NCBI GenBank assembly: GCA_902763805.1 | Contig: CACWTN010000005.1 | Location: forward strand, 301,784 to 365,783 | DNA length: 64,000 bases | Direction: 5' to 3' | Origin: an uncultured bacterium | Lineage (GTDB): Bacteria; Cyanobacteriota; Vampirovibrionia; Gastranaerophilales; Gastranaerophilaceae | Shown here: positions 54,137-63,215 of the stretch, one piece after another | How the letters are laid out: each line of letters begins with the position of its first letter | Position numbering within the stretch: the stretch's first letter is position 1 | Position numbers and translations under genes: made by a program | Notes under the pieces: model-generated | Seen by the model: only the letters and a program-made list of their open reading frames with translations | Databases searched by the model: none | Told to the model about the DNA's origin: nothing

Positions 54137-54772
54137 ATGAACATGTACACTTTGGTTTATTCAATTAATAACGAAAAAAATCCTGAAACAGTTTATATAA
54201 ATTTAACAAATGCCTGCACAAACTCTTGTGTTTTTTGTCTGCGCTCTCAAAAAGATGATGTTTGCGGACACGAAATGTGGCATGATGATAATTATACGCT
54301 TGATGATATTATTGAACAATTTAACGGGTTTAAATCATCAGCAAAAGAAGTTGTTTTTTGCGGATACGGCGAACCGTTTCTTAAAAAAGATATGATGAAG
54401 GAGTTCTGCAAATACTTAAGAAAGAATTATCCTGAATTAAAAATAAGAGTAAACACTAACGGACACGCTAATGCTGTTTACAAAACCAATATAGCGGAAG
54501 AGTTCAAAGGTTTAATCGACTCGGTATCAATCAGTTTAAACTCCGATAACGCACAAGAATACGACGAAATTTGCAAGCCAAAAATTGAAAATGCCTATGA
54601 AGCAATGAAAGATTTTGCCCGTTCGTGCAAAGCTGCAGGTATTGACGTTTCAATGAGTATAGTAACAGGGTTTGATAATGTTCACAAAATAAACGTTGAA
54701 AATTGCAGAAAAATTGCTGATGAGATTGGCGCAAAATTCCGTAATCGTGAGTTTATAACCAACGGATATTAG
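54137..54772 (+). CDS. Radical SAM protein, TatD-linked type
   Basis: 211 residues. The radical SAM cluster motif C-x3-C-x2-C is CTNSCVFC (about residues 29-36), followed by a glycine-rich VVFCGYGEPFLKKD and the SVSISLNSDNAQEYDEIC strand. The protein is short and resembles the TatD-associated radical SAM family, whose substrate is unknown. A second in-frame ATG lies six bases on. It ends 8 bp before maf and should share its transcript. Confidence 0.8.
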   Translation: MNMYTLVYSINNEKNPETVYINLTNACTNSCVFCLRSQKDDVCGHEMWHDDNYTLDDIIEQFNGFKSSAKEVVFCGYGEPFLKKDMMKEFCKYLRKNYPELKIRVNTNGHANAVYKTNIAEEFKGLIDSVSISLNSDNAQEYDEICKPKIENAYEAMKDFARSCKAAGIDVSMSIVTGFDNVHKINVENCRKIADEIGAKFRNREFITNGY

Positions 54773-54780
54773 AGGTTTTT

Positions 54781-55359
54781 ATGGTTGAGTTAATACTGGC
54801 ATCAAATTCACCGAGAAGAAAAAAAATACTTACTGATATGGGACTTGAATACAAAATAGTTCCGTCAAATTATGATGAAAAACTTGAAAGTGATGATTTT
54901 ACTTATGATAAAATTGAAGATTTGGCAACTCAAAAATGCTTAGATGTAGTAAGACGCTCAGACAAAAATTCTCTTGTTCTCGCTGCCGATACGGTTGTTG
55001 TACTGCATAACAAAATCCTAGGCAAGCCCCACACAAAAGAAAACGCATACAAAATGCTAAAAGAATTGTCAGGTGAAACACACATGGTTGTAACATCGAT
55101 TTGTGCCATTAATACAAAAACAAACCGTGCTGCGACAATTTCAACAACAAGTTATGTAAGATTTACCGAATGGACTGATGAGATGATACACCACTATGTC
55201 GATACTTTTAATCCCCTTGATAAAGCAGGAAGCTATGGTATACAAGAACTTCCTCCGGACTATATGGATAAGTACGAAGGAAGTTTTGAAAATATTGTAG
55301 GACTTTCACCAGAATCGGTCAGAGCCGTTTTAGAAAAACTGGAATACCCTATTCCTTAG
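54781..55359 (+). CDS. maf: Maf-family nucleotide pyrophosphatase
   Basis: 192 residues. The N-terminal ELILASNSPRRKKILTDMG is the family signature, and LAADTVVVLHNKILGKPHTKE carries the conserved acidic site. GSYGIQE near residue 160 also fits. It hydrolyses non-canonical nucleotides (dTTP/UTP pyrophosphatase type, YhdE-like) and so cleans the pool. The 3' end overlaps rpsA by 11 bp in convergent orientation. Confidence 0.93.
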   Translation: MVELILASNSPRRKKILTDMGLEYKIVPSNYDEKLESDDFTYDKIEDLATQKCLDVVRRSDKNSLVLAADTVVVLHNKILGKPHTKENAYKMLKELSGETHMVVTSICAINTKTNRAATISTTSYVRFTEWTDEMIHHYVDTFNPLDKAGSYGIQELPPDYMDKYEGSFENIVGLSPESVRAVLEKLEYPIP

Positions 55360-56419
55360 GTTCTTCTTCATTAGGCAGTCCCAAAGAAATACGTTTGTCT
55401 TTCGGGTTGAATTTTTCTACTTTGGTATCAATTTTATCACCTGCAGCAAGCATTTTTCCGCTCTTATTCTGATAAGCCGAAACTGCAGACTGCGGAAGCA
55501 GAGCTTCAACGCCAGGAAGAACCTCAACGAAAGCACCAAATGGTTTAACTCTTGTTACTACACCTTCTTTAATATCGCCTTCTTTAAGTTCTTCTTCTGC
55601 CTTAATCCACGGATCAGGTTCGGTATTTTTAAGACTTAAACTGATTCTTTGCTTGTCATGGTCAACATCAATAATCTCAACATTAATCTCCTGACCGACT
55701 TTGAGCAGGTCTGTAGGATGTTCAACCCATTTCCAGGAAATTTGAGAAAGCGGAAGCAGACAATCTACACCGCCTACGTTAACAAATGCGCCGAAATCTG
55801 TTATTCTTACAACTTCACCTTTTACAATCTGACCGACTTCAACCTGAGAGAATACGCTCTTTCTGGTTTCAGCCATATTTGTTTCAAACACCTTTTTATT
55901 AGATAAAATCAAATTATTCTGAGATTTATCCAGCGTCAGAATTTTAACTTCTATTTTATCTCCTGCAGCAGCTGTAGTTTCTTTGGCACATAACTGACCC
56001 TGCGGAATAAAACCCTGTACGCCCGAAATATCAACAATTATGCCGCCCTTAACAATTTGTGTAATTGTTGCGGCAATTGTTTCATCCGCCTCTTTGATTT
56101 TTTCAAGTTCTGCCCATGTGTGAGCAGCTGCAACTTTCTTGTATGATAACGTAAATTTACCGTTTTCATCTGCATCCTGAGTAATCAAAAATTCATACTC
56201 GGTATTCTTCTCTAATACATTTTCCACTTTCGCTTTTCTGTCAGAAGAAACTTCATAAGAAGGAACAAAAGCAGTACATTTTGAGCCAATATCAACGATA
56301 GCCCCGTCTGATTCGTATGCACACACAACACCCTGAACGATATCACCTCTTTTAAATTTGTAATCATACTTTGATAAAAGAGCCTCAAAATCCTCGTCCG
56401 AATACTTCTTCTCAGCCAT
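55349..56419 (-). CDS. rpsA: 30S ribosomal protein S1 homolog
   Basis: 356 residues from ATG 56419 (AAAGGAATATTAAAAG upstream); the frame continues 34 codons further but those read as non-coding. At least four S1 RNA-binding units are seen: FKRGDIVQGVV, QGFIPQGQL, VKGEVVRITDFGAFVNVGG, and IKEGVVTRVKPFGAFVEVLPG. The short, four-repeat form resembles cyanobacterial and Firmicute S1. Role: mRNA recruitment to the 30S subunit. Confidence 0.9.
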   Translation of the reverse strand: MAEKKYSDEDFEALLSKYDYKFKRGDIVQGVVCAYESDGAIVDIGSKCTAFVPSYEVSSDRKAKVENVLEKNTEYEFLITQDADENGKFTLSYKKVAAAHTWAELEKIKEADETIAATITQIVKGGIIVDISGVQGFIPQGQLCAKETTAAAGDKIEVKILTLDKSQNNLILSNKKVFETNMAETRKSVFSQVEVGQIVKGEVVRITDFGAFVNVGGVDCLLPLSQISWKWVEHPTDLLKVGQEINVEIIDVDHDKQRISLSLKNTEPDPWIKAEEELKEGDIKEGVVTRVKPFGAFVEVLPGVEALLPQSAVSAYQNKSGKMLAAGDKIDTKVEKFNPKDKRISLGLPNEEEPKE

Positions 56420-56552
56420 TCTTTTAATATTCCTTTCAAGAACTGCGGTAAGGAAACCCTGATACACAACCCTACCTAATAAACACGGGTCAATTATAGC
56501 ATATTTGTCAAGCATGGTCAAAGGTATGAGCTTTTTTTGTGAAAAATGTTAC

Positions 56553-56592
56553 AAAAAAGTCGATTTTGACAAAATGTCAAAACCGACTTTTA
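56553..56592 (-). terminator. Terminator of gdhA
   Basis: AAAGTCG and TTTTGACA arms pair with their complements with one mismatch around a short loop; T-run on the minus strand. Confidence 0.82.
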
Positions 56593-56613
56593 TATTTAAT
56601 TTTACATTTACCT

Positions 56614-57963
56614 CTATACAATACCCTGGCATTTCATAGCTTCTGCAAGTTTATCAAAAGCGGCAAGGTTGGCACCTGCAACATAATTTCCTGCACAGCC
56701 GTATTTTTCAGCATTACATTTGCAAGCTTCAAAAATATTAACCATAATGTGGTCAAGTTTTTCGATAACTTCATCAAATGTATAGTAATATCTCATGCTG
56801 TTTTGGCTCATCTCAATAGCAGATGTTGCTACACCGCCTGCGTTAGCAGCTTTTGCCGGTCCTACAAGAACACCTTTTTCAAGGAAGTAATCTGTTGCTT
56901 CCTGGGTACAAGGCATGTTTGCACCTTCTGAAACTGCCATAACACCGTTTTCTACAAGCTTTTTAGCAGAATTTAACGTTACTTCGTTTTGGGTTGCACA
57001 AGGTAATGCGATATCTGTTTTGATTGTCCAAATCGGAGAATCTTCGCTTGTTCTTTCCATATACTGAGCATCAGAGTGAACTCTCAGGTAATCTTTTATT
57101 CTTCCTCTTTCAACTTCCTTAATTTGTTTAATCAATGCCAAATCTATTCCGTTTTTGTCATAAATACAACCGTTAGAATCAGACATTGCAACAACTTTTG
57201 CACCGTATTCCTGAGCTTTTTGGCAAGCGTAAATTGCAACGTTACCGGAGCCTGAAATAGTAACCGTTTTACCGTTAAAGCTTTCACCTTTGGTCTTAAG
57301 CATTTCTCTTGTGAAGAATACCAAACCGAAACCTGTTGCTTCCGTTCTTCCCAAAGAACCGCCGTAGCAAATTGATTTTCCTGTCAAAACTCCGCCTTCA
57401 TAAGCATCACGAATTCTCTTGTACTGACCGAATAAATATCCGATTTCACGTCCGCCTACACCAATATCACCGGCAGGAACGTCAACATCGTGACCTATGT
57501 GTCTGTATAATTCTGTCATAAAGCTTTGGCAGAATCTCATAATCTCGTTATCAGATTTACCTTTAGGGTCAAAGTCGCTCCCGCCTTTACCGCCGCCGAT
57601 AGGCAAGCCTGTCAAAGCGTTTTTAAAGATTTGTTCAAAACCCAAAAACTTCATAATACTCTGGTTAACAGTCGGGTGAAATCTCAGACCGCCTTTATAA
57701 GGACCGATAAGAGAACTGAACTGAACTCTGAAACCTCTGTTTACAATAACTTCGCCCTTATCATTAACCCATGGAACTCTGAATGATATTATCCTTTCGG
57801 GTTCAACCATTCTTTCTAAAATAGCTAATTTTTCATACTCTGGGTGTTTTTCAACCAAATGTTCAACAGAACATAAAACTTCTTTTACCGCCTGTAAATA
57901 TTCAGGTTCACAAGCATACTTCTTCTCTAAGTCATTAATAACTCTGGTTATGTATTCGTTCAT
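56614..57963 (-). CDS. gdhA: NADP-specific glutamate dehydrogenase
   Basis: 449 residues, hexameric family. Reversibly aminates 2-oxoglutarate with ammonia. Motifs: the substrate-binding GPYKGGLRFHPTVN and TGLPIGGGKGGSDFDPKGK, the VDVPAGDIGVGGREIGY strand, and the Rossmann loop TISGSGNVAIYACQKA. Length and motifs fit the NADP-preferring class (GdhA). The promoter region 57964-58060 holds TATAAC (-10) with a GGGGTAAATG element just downstream. Confidence 0.97.
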   Translation of the reverse strand: MNEYITRVINDLEKKYACEPEYLQAVKEVLCSVEHLVEKHPEYEKLAILERMVEPERIISFRVPWVNDKGEVIVNRGFRVQFSSLIGPYKGGLRFHPTVNQSIMKFLGFEQIFKNALTGLPIGGGKGGSDFDPKGKSDNEIMRFCQSFMTELYRHIGHDVDVPAGDIGVGGREIGYLFGQYKRIRDAYEGGVLTGKSICYGGSLGRTEATGFGLVFFTREMLKTKGESFNGKTVTISGSGNVAIYACQKAQEYGAKVVAMSDSNGCIYDKNGIDLALIKQIKEVERGRIKDYLRVHSDAQYMERTSEDSPIWTIKTDIALPCATQNEVTLNSAKKLVENGVMAVSEGANMPCTQEATDYFLEKGVLVGPAKAANAGGVATSAIEMSQNSMRYYYTFDEVIEKLDHIMVNIFEACKCNAEKYGCAGNYVAGANLAAFDKLAEAMKCQGIV

Positions 57964-58010
57964 CCTTCTCTAACCCTCTTATCTATTGAATTACGGGGCA
58001 TAAAAATTGT

Positions 58011-58020
58011 CATTTACCCC
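58011..58020 (-). repeat. Intergenic GGGGTAAATG element, copy 4
   Basis: Minus-strand copy about 10 bp after the likely -10 box of gdhA (TATAAC at 58035-58030), so it may lie near the transcript start. Confidence 0.5.
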
Positions 58021-58098
58021 CACTTTTTTGTTATACAATATATATTTTTTAATTGCAATAGAATTTATAAAAACTTTATAAAATTTTTATATGGGGGG

Positions 58099-58108
58099 GG
58101 GGTAAATG
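58099..58108 (+). repeat. Intergenic GGGGTAAATG element, copy 5, with a 10-G run
   Basis: Plus-strand copy preceded by a run that makes ten G in a row (58093-58102); it faces copy 4 on the other side of the gdhA promoter. Confidence 0.5.
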
Positions 58109-58159
58109 TTATCCGACTAAAAGCTAAAGACTTAAAGGTCAAAAGCAGTCGGCAAAACT

Positions 58160-58369
58160 CTAATCAAAATTAATCAAGTCCGATACTTTAACTTCCAAAA
58201 TATCGGCAAGTTTAAACAATTTTCTCAGACTTAAAAATTTCAGACCGTTCTCTATACGACAGACATAATCTTCAGACAAATCCAATGCCACAGCCAAGTC
58301 TAATTGCCTGTACCCTTTAGCTTTTCTATATTTCTTTATATTATTTCCCAATAACTTTAGCCTTGACAT
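58160..58369 (-). CDS. XRE-family DNA-binding protein
   Basis: 69 residues, a single Cro/C1-type helix-turn-helix: LGNNIKKYRKAKGYRQLDLAVALDLSEDYVCRIENGLKFLSLRKLFKLADIL. It should bind DNA as a dimer. A diverging, related frame lies at 58438, so the two may form a pair. No antitoxin partner or phage gene is adjacent. Confidence 0.85.
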   Translation of the reverse strand: MSRLKLLGNNIKKYRKAKGYRQLDLAVALDLSEDYVCRIENGLKFLSLRKLFKLADILEVKVSDLINFD

Positions 58370-58437
58370 ATGGTCTATTATTCCATATTATAAAAACAAG
58401 CATTCGACATATTTGTCCATGTTAATGGGGTATTATT

Positions 58438-58674
58438 ATTAATGATATAAATGTATTAGAAGTTTTAGGTAAGAATTTACACGATATTAGATTTGAAAAA
58501 AATATTTCTCTGCAGGAATTATCCGATATGGTTGACATTGATATTGAAAGGCTTATGAAATTTGAAGCAGGTGTATCAGCAGAATTAGATATCACGCAAT
58601 ATTTAAAGCTTGCAAATGCTTTAGGCGTAAGCTATGAAGTTTTTACAAAGGGAATACGCTTTGAAAACGATTGA
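58438..58674 (+). pseudogene. XRE-like gene without a canonical start codon
   Basis: An open frame of 78 codons reads NDINVLEVLGKNLHDIRFEK and on to IRFEND, and aligns over its length with the XRE protein at 58160 (LGKNLHDIR / LGNNIKKYR; YLKLANALGVSY / LFKLADILEVKV). The frame has no ATG, GTG or TTG upstream of the domain; three ATT codons (58432-58440) follow GGGG, and the nearby ATG at 58442 is out of frame. It is either a start-mutated pseudogene or uses a rare ATT start. Confidence 0.55.
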
Positions 58675-58683
58675 ACTTTATAA

Positions 58684-58719
58684 CAAAAAAAGAACCCCTT
58701 TGAAGGAGTTCTTTTTTTG
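58684..58719. terminator. Bidirectional terminator between the XRE-like frame and rpsI
   Basis: AAAAAAAGAAC-CCCTTTGAAGGA-GTTCTTTTTTT, an imperfect stem with A- and T-runs on either side. Confidence 0.75.
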
Positions 58720-58736
58720 TATATTCTTTGCAAGAA

Positions 58737-59135
58737 TTAACGTTTTGAGAATTGGAATCTCTTACGAGCTCTTTTTCTGCCGTATTTCTTACGTTCTTTA
58801 ACTCTTGCATCACGAGTTAACAAACCTTCTGCCTTAAGAACATTCTTATATTCTTCATTAGATTTAAGTAATGCTCTTGAAATACCATGTCTGATAGCAG
58901 CTGCCTGAGCAACGATACCGCCGCCTACAGCTTTTACTCTTACATCATATTTATCCTGATTTTCAGTAAGAACCAAAGGTCTGTAAATCATCATTTCTAC
59001 TGAAGGCATGTTGCCGATATAATCAGCTAATTTCTTTCCGTTAACGAAAATTCTGCCTTTACCTTTTACAAGTTTAACAACTGCGATTGCGCATTTTCTT
59101 CTGCCTGTAGCCATAATTTCTTTTAAGTCTGCCAT
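58737..59135 (-). CDS. rpsI: 30S ribosomal protein S9
   Basis: 132 residues. GRRKCAIAVVKLVKGKGRIFVN at the start and the basic tail KKYGRKRARKRFQFSKR are characteristic; the final KR contacts tRNA in the P site. Start overlaps the rplM stop (TAATG). Last gene of this ribosomal operon. Confidence 0.98.
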   Translation of the reverse strand: MADLKEIMATGRRKCAIAVVKLVKGKGRIFVNGKKLADYIGNMPSVEMMIYRPLVLTENQDKYDVRVKAVGGGIVAQAAAIRHGISRALLKSNEEYKNVLKAEGLLTRDARVKERKKYGRKRARKRFQFSKR

Positions 59136-59578
59136 TATTTAGCCTCCTTTTCCAAAACTATTGGTTTCTGAGCAGCATGTGGATGCTCTGAACCGCAATA
59201 TACTTTCAACTTAGTGAACTGAGTATCGCCTAAAGTGTTGTGTTGTAACATACCCTTAACAGCTTTTTCAATTAACTTAGTTGCATCTTTTTCACGAACT
59301 TCTTTAACGGAAGCTGATTTTAAACCACCCGGATAACCTGTGTGGTGGTAGTAAATTTTATCTGTTTCTTTATTACCTGAAACTAACACTTTTTCAGCAT
59401 TGATAACAATAACGAAATCGCCTGTATCAACGTTTGGAGTGTATTCAGGTTTATTTTTACCTCTTAAAATGTTAGCAACACGAACTGCAAGACGTCCGAG
59501 TGTTTCGCCTTCAGCATCGATTAAATACCATTTTCTTTCTACTTCAAGAGGCTTTGCTGAATATGTTTTATTCGCCAT
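59135..59578 (-). CDS. rplM: 50S ribosomal protein L13
   Basis: 147 residues. [28 protein letters not shown] and [20 protein letters not shown] are typical of L13. It pairs with rpsI in nearly all bacteria. Follows truA by 23 bp. Confidence 0.98.
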   Translation of the reverse strand: MANKTYSAKPLEVERKWYLIDAEGETLGRLAVRVANILRGKNKPEYTPNVDTGDFVIVINAEKVLVSGNKETDKIYYHHTGYPGGLKSASVKEVREKDATKLIEKAVKGMLQHNTLGDTQFTKLKVYCGSEHPHAAQKPIVLEKEAK

Positions 59579-59601
59579 TTTAATATTTCTCCATTGTAGT
59601 T

Positions 59602-60378
59602 TTAATAAGTTACTTTCATAAGCGTAAGTCCGTACGGACTTACTGTCTGCCCCGCCTTACGGCGGTCACGCGCTTCAAGGACTTCTTTCATATGCTCAAC
59701 TGGGAGCTTATGACCTTCTATCTCAAGAAGCGTACCGACTATAGTTCTAACCATATTGTACAGAAAACGATTTCCTTCAAGATGGATAAAAACTCTGTCG
59801 CCTTGTTTTTCAACTCTGGCTTCGGTTAGTGTACAAACTTTGCTTGGGTTTAGCGTTCCGGAACTCTTGAAACTTGAAAAATCGTGTTCACCGAGTAAGA
59901 AGTTCAAAGCGGTTTGCATCCGCTCTACATCCAATTCGTACTTAACTCTTAAGATATCACCGTCAAACGCTTGTTTATAACGTCTGTTGATAAGTTCATA
60001 TCTGTAATATCTTGCCTTTGCAGACTTTTGAGCGTGGAACGTATCGGGAACGACTCTCAAATTGTCAACCGAGATGTCATCGGGAAGTATTTCATTTATA
60101 TGATAGATAAAATTTGAAGCAACAATTTCTTTATCCGTATCAAAATGAACTACCTGCCCTAATGAGTTAACACCTTTATCGGTTCTTCCGGAGAAGATTG
60201 TTTTAACCTGTCGGTCATTATTTTCTGCGGTATCTTTACCGCCGATTATCAAAGTTCTGATTGCCCTTTCAAGTTCACCCTGTATGGTAGGCTCATCTAT
60301 TTGTTTACCGCCTTCAAACTGAATTTGGCTTCCAGCATAGTTTTTACCCCTGTACTGAACATCAAGAGCGTATCGCAT
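59602..60378 (-). CDS. truA: tRNA pseudouridine(38-40) synthase
   Basis: 258 residues. Modifies uridines 38-40 of the anticodon arm. The catalytic aspartate lies in [19 protein letters not shown], and [29 protein letters not shown], and [16 protein letters not shown] are conserved. Its place between rplQ and rplM is found in Cyanobacteria and Firmicutes. It starts 3 bp after rplQ. Confidence 0.97.
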   Translation of the reverse strand: MRYALDVQYRGKNYAGSQIQFEGGKQIDEPTIQGELERAIRTLIIGGKDTAENNDRQVKTIFSGRTDKGVNSLGQVVHFDTDKEIVASNFIYHINEILPDDISVDNLRVVPDTFHAQKSAKARYYRYELINRRYKQAFDGDILRVKYELDVERMQTALNFLLGEHDFSSFKSSGTLNPSKVCTLTEARVEKQGDRVFIHLEGNRFLYNMVRTIVGTLLEIEGHKLPVEHMKEVLEARDRRKAGQTVSPYGLTLMKVTY

Positions 60379-60381
60379 TAA

Positions 60382-60810
60382 CTATACCAACTGAATTAAT
60401 GCCATTTCAGAAGCATCACCTCTGCGAGGAGGAAGTCTGAAGATTCTTGTATAACCGCCCTGTCTTGAAGAATATTTAACGCCAATAACGCTGAATAATT
60501 TTCTTAAAACAGTTTGAGGTGCTAATTTTTTACCTTCCTGCTTGGTTTCAAAAACTTCGCCTGTTGCAGTGTCAATAAATTGTCCGATTTCTTTATCGAA
60601 AATATAACGACCTGCTAATCTTCTTGAGTTCAAGTCACCTTTCTTAGCCATAGAGATAACGTTTTCAGCATACGGCTGTAAAGCTTTTGCTCTAGCCATA
60701 GTTGTTTTAATTTCTCCGTAAGTAATAAGTTCGGTACATAATGAACGCAACAAAGCTTTTCTCTGGTCCTGTGCTTTACCAAGCGTATTTTTCTTTGTTT
60801 GGTGTCTCAT
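60382..60810 (-). CDS. rplQ: 50S ribosomal protein L17
   Basis: 142 residues. MRHQTKKNTLGKAQDQRKALLRSLCTELI and GGYTRIFRLPPRRGDASEMALIQLV are the family signatures. About 20 residues longer than E. coli L17 in the middle, an insert also common in other bacteria. A hairpin precedes it. Confidence 0.97.
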   Translation of the reverse strand: MRHQTKKNTLGKAQDQRKALLRSLCTELITYGEIKTTMARAKALQPYAENVISMAKKGDLNSRRLAGRYIFDKEIGQFIDTATGEVFETKQEGKKLAPQTVLRKLFSVIGVKYSSRQGGYTRIFRLPPRRGDASEMALIQLV

Positions 60811-60862
60811 TGTTTTGTTTCCTTTTTATGTCTTTTACTATTTATGTTTCGTTTTATATTAT

Positions 60863-60892
60863 GCAGAGGAGGTGATTTACACCCCGCTCTGC
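60863..60892 (-). other. Hairpin between rpoA and rplQ
   Basis: GCAGAGCGGGGTG and CACCTCCTCTGC pair around TAAAT on the minus strand. There is no T-run, so a processing or regulatory structure is more likely than a terminator. Confidence 0.5.
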
Positions 60893-60903
60893 GTTAATTT
60901 TAA

Positions 60904-61911
60904 CTATGCTTCTGATTCGATAACCATACCGTCTTCATCCATTTCAGGGTTTGGAGCTAAGTCTAAACCGAAGTGGTGAAGTCTTTCGATTACTTCATCA
61001 GATGATTTTTTACCGAAGTTTTTAATGTTCAGTAAGTCGTGTTCTGATTTCTTAAGCAGCTCAGCCATAGAGTTTATGCTTGCTCTCTTTAAGCAGTTAT
61101 AAGCTCTTACAGATAAGTCTAAATCATCAATAGAGATAGAAGGTTCATCGCCTGCAGTTTCACTTACGGTTTCTTCTACTTCACTGATAACTTTTTCTTC
61201 AATTTCTTTGTGAGAAGTAGTACCTGCAATTGAAGAAATCTGAACAAAGTGTTCAATCAATAAGTCAGCTGCCTGAGTAAGTGCTGTAGTAACATCGATA
61301 GTACCGTTAGACCAGATTTCCAATGTTAACTTATCAAAGTCAATATTGTCGCCTACACGAGCACTTTCAACATCGTATCTTACTCTCTTAACAGGCATAA
61401 ATGTTGCATCAATAGGTAACATATCGATAGGAACGCCAGCTTTAGCGTTTCTCGGAATGTCGTTAGCTACATAGCCTTTACCTGTTTCTACAACGATTTC
61501 TGCGTGGAAAGAACCGCCGTCAGCAATTGTACAAATCAACCAGTCAGGGTTAACAACCTTAACACCTGCAGGAAGCTGAATGTCGCTTGCCAAAACAGCG
61601 CCCGGTTTATCAACGTCAATTCTTAAAGTTTGTGGTTCTTTAGAATCTGTTTTAATTGCCAAACCTTTAAGGTTTAACATAACATCAATAACGTCTTCCA
61701 AAACGCCTGGAATTGCAGTATATTCGTGAGTGATACCTTCGATTCTGCAAGAAGTAACAGCTGTTCCTTCAAGGCTTGAAAGTAAAACTCTTCTTAAAGC
61801 ATTACCGATAGTTGTTCCAAATCCTCTTTCTAACGGTTCGATAGTAAATTTACCATATTGTGAACCATCTGAGCCAGTCATTGTACTAACGGTTTTAATT
61901 TTTAATTCCAT
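60904..61911 (-). CDS. rpoA: RNA polymerase alpha subunit
   Basis: 335 residues. N-terminal dimerisation domain with EPLERGFGTTIGNALRRVLLSSLEG, then a short acidic linker (EEKVISEVEETVSETAGDE), then the C-terminal DNA-contact domain LDLSVRAYNCLKRASINSM, LLNIKNFGKKSSDEV. Fits the expected operon place between rpsD and rplQ. Complete. Confidence 0.98.
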   Translation of the reverse strand: MELKIKTVSTMTGSDGSQYGKFTIEPLERGFGTTIGNALRRVLLSSLEGTAVTSCRIEGITHEYTAIPGVLEDVIDVMLNLKGLAIKTDSKEPQTLRIDVDKPGAVLASDIQLPAGVKVVNPDWLICTIADGGSFHAEIVVETGKGYVANDIPRNAKAGVPIDMLPIDATFMPVKRVRYDVESARVGDNIDFDKLTLEIWSNGTIDVTTALTQAADLLIEHFVQISSIAGTTSHKEIEEKVISEVEETVSETAGDEPSISIDDLDLSVRAYNCLKRASINSMAELLKKSEHDLLNIKNFGKKSSDEVIERLHHFGLDLAPNPEMDEDGMVIESEA

Positions 61912-61930
61912 ATTATTCTCTCCTATCAGC

Positions 61931-62533
61931 TTATTTTGAATAGTATTCTATAACAAGTTGTTCTTTGAAATCAGGGTCTAATTCTTCTCTTTGAGGTACT
62001 CTTTCAAATGTAATTTTCAAAGCATCTTTGTCTAATGTTATCCAAGCGGGAACACCTGAAAGGTCAATAGCGCTCATAACTGTCTTGATGAAGTCATTGC
62101 TTCTTGCCTTAATTGTGATAACGTCGCCTGCTTTAACAAGGTAAGACGGAATATCAACCTTTTTACCGTTAACTAATGCATGACCGTGGTTAACGATTTG
62201 TCTTGTTTGTTTTCTGGTAACACCAAGTCCTGCTCTGAATAAAACGTTGTCTAATCTTGATTCAAGAATCTGAAGTAAGATAGTACCAGTAACGCCTTTT
62301 CTTCTTGCAGCTTCGTGGTAATATTTAGCGAATTGTTTTTCGCTTACCAGATATGTAAATCTGATTTTTTGTTTTTCATTTAAGTGAATTGCATATTCAG
62401 AAGGTTTTTTTCTGTCAGCACCGTGCTGTCCGGAAGCAGTTTGTCTCATAGAAGATGTTAATTTTCTGTTTGATAAATCTTTAACACCTTTATTTCTGAA
62501 TAACTTATTCGTTGGTCCTGTGTATCTTGCCAT
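61931..62533 (-). CDS. rpsD: 30S ribosomal protein S4
   Basis: 200 residues. ARYTGPTNKLFRNKG begins a short N-terminal region lacking the usual zinc-finger cysteines, and the S4 RNA-binding domain is clear (RLDNVLFRAGLGVTRKQTRQIVNHGHALVNGKKV). Primary 16S-binding protein and assembly initiator. It sits between rpsK and rpoA, as in Proteobacteria; in Cyanobacteria rpsD usually lies elsewhere. A structured spacer precedes it. Confidence 0.97.
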   Translation of the reverse strand: MARYTGPTNKLFRNKGVKDLSNRKLTSSMRQTASGQHGADRKKPSEYAIHLNEKQKIRFTYLVSEKQFAKYYHEAARRKGVTGTILLQILESRLDNVLFRAGLGVTRKQTRQIVNHGHALVNGKKVDIPSYLVKAGDVITIKARSNDFIKTVMSAIDLSGVPAWITLDKDALKITFERVPQREELDPDFKEQLVIEYYSK

Positions 62534-62553
62534 TTTATTTCTCCTTTTCTTCT

Positions 62554-62600
62554 GCCGGGCATCTATGGTTTGTGTCCTTGGCGGGAACTCAAGCCCCGGC
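62554..62600 (-). promoter_or_regulatory. Structured spacer upstream of rpsD, candidate S4-binding leader
   Basis: On the minus strand GCCGGGGC (62600-62593) can pair with GCCCGGC (62560-62554), closing a loop of about 32 nt that ends just before the AAGGAG ribosome-binding site. The 110-bp gap is GC-richer than other spacers in this operon. S4 is known to repress its own mRNA in several bacteria. Confidence 0.4.
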
Positions 62601-62642
62601 TTATATTTTACAAATTAAATATCTCCAAATTACAAAGTTTAA

Positions 62643-63029
62643 CTATACTCTGCGTTTTTTCGGAGGTCTGCAACCGTTGTGAGGAATAGGTGTTACATCC
62701 TTGATTAATGTAATTTCCAAACCTGCCTGCTGAATAGCACGGATTGCTGTTTCACGACCTGAACCAGGTCCTTTGATGTGTACTTCAACTTTCTTCATGC
62801 CTTGGTCGATTGACTTTTTAGCAACTGATTCTGCTGCAGATTGTGCTGCAAACGGAGTACCTTTTCTTGCACCCTTAAATCCTGAAGCACCTGCTGTTGC
62901 CCAAGCAATAGCATTACCCTGCATGTCAGTAGAAGTTACAATTGTATTGTTGAAGGTTGATTGTATGTGTACAACACCTTGTAATACATTCTTCTTTTCT
63001 TTTTTCTTTGTAGTTTTTGGTCTTGCCAT
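62643..63029 (-). CDS. rpsK: 30S ribosomal protein S11
   Basis: 128 residues. [26 protein letters not shown] and the C-terminal [20 protein letters not shown] are canonical. It is separated from rpsM by an unusual 183-bp spacer. Confidence 0.98.
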   Translation of the reverse strand: MARPKTTKKKEKKNVLQGVVHIQSTFNNTIVTSTDMQGNAIAWATAGASGFKGARKGTPFAAQSAAESVAKKSIDQGMKKVEVHIKGPGSGRETAIRAIQQAGLEITLIKDVTPIPHNGCRPPKKRRV

Positions 63030-63087
63030 TTTCTTTTTCCTTTATGTTTTTACTATTTAATTTCGTTTATGTTTTTGTGATTAAACC

Positions 63088-63215
63088 TAGGATTATTGCT
63101 TCACGCTTCACTGTCACTCATTTTGTTTTGCTGACGCAAAACTGCCATTCGTTCAGTTCCGCGATACTTCGGCGTTCCGTTCGCTTACGCTCACTTCAGC
63201 CTACGCAAAATCCTA
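63088..63215. repeat. Short inverted-repeat element (MITE-like) between rpsM and rpsK
   Basis: About 128 bp, richer in GC than its surroundings. The ends TAGGATTATTGC (63088) and, inverted, TAGGATTTTGC (63215 leftward) form imperfect terminal inverted repeats that begin with TA on both sides. Inside lies a GTTTTGC-TGAC-GCAAAAC hairpin. The right end overlaps the rpsM stop codon. No credible gene is encoded. Confidence 0.5.
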
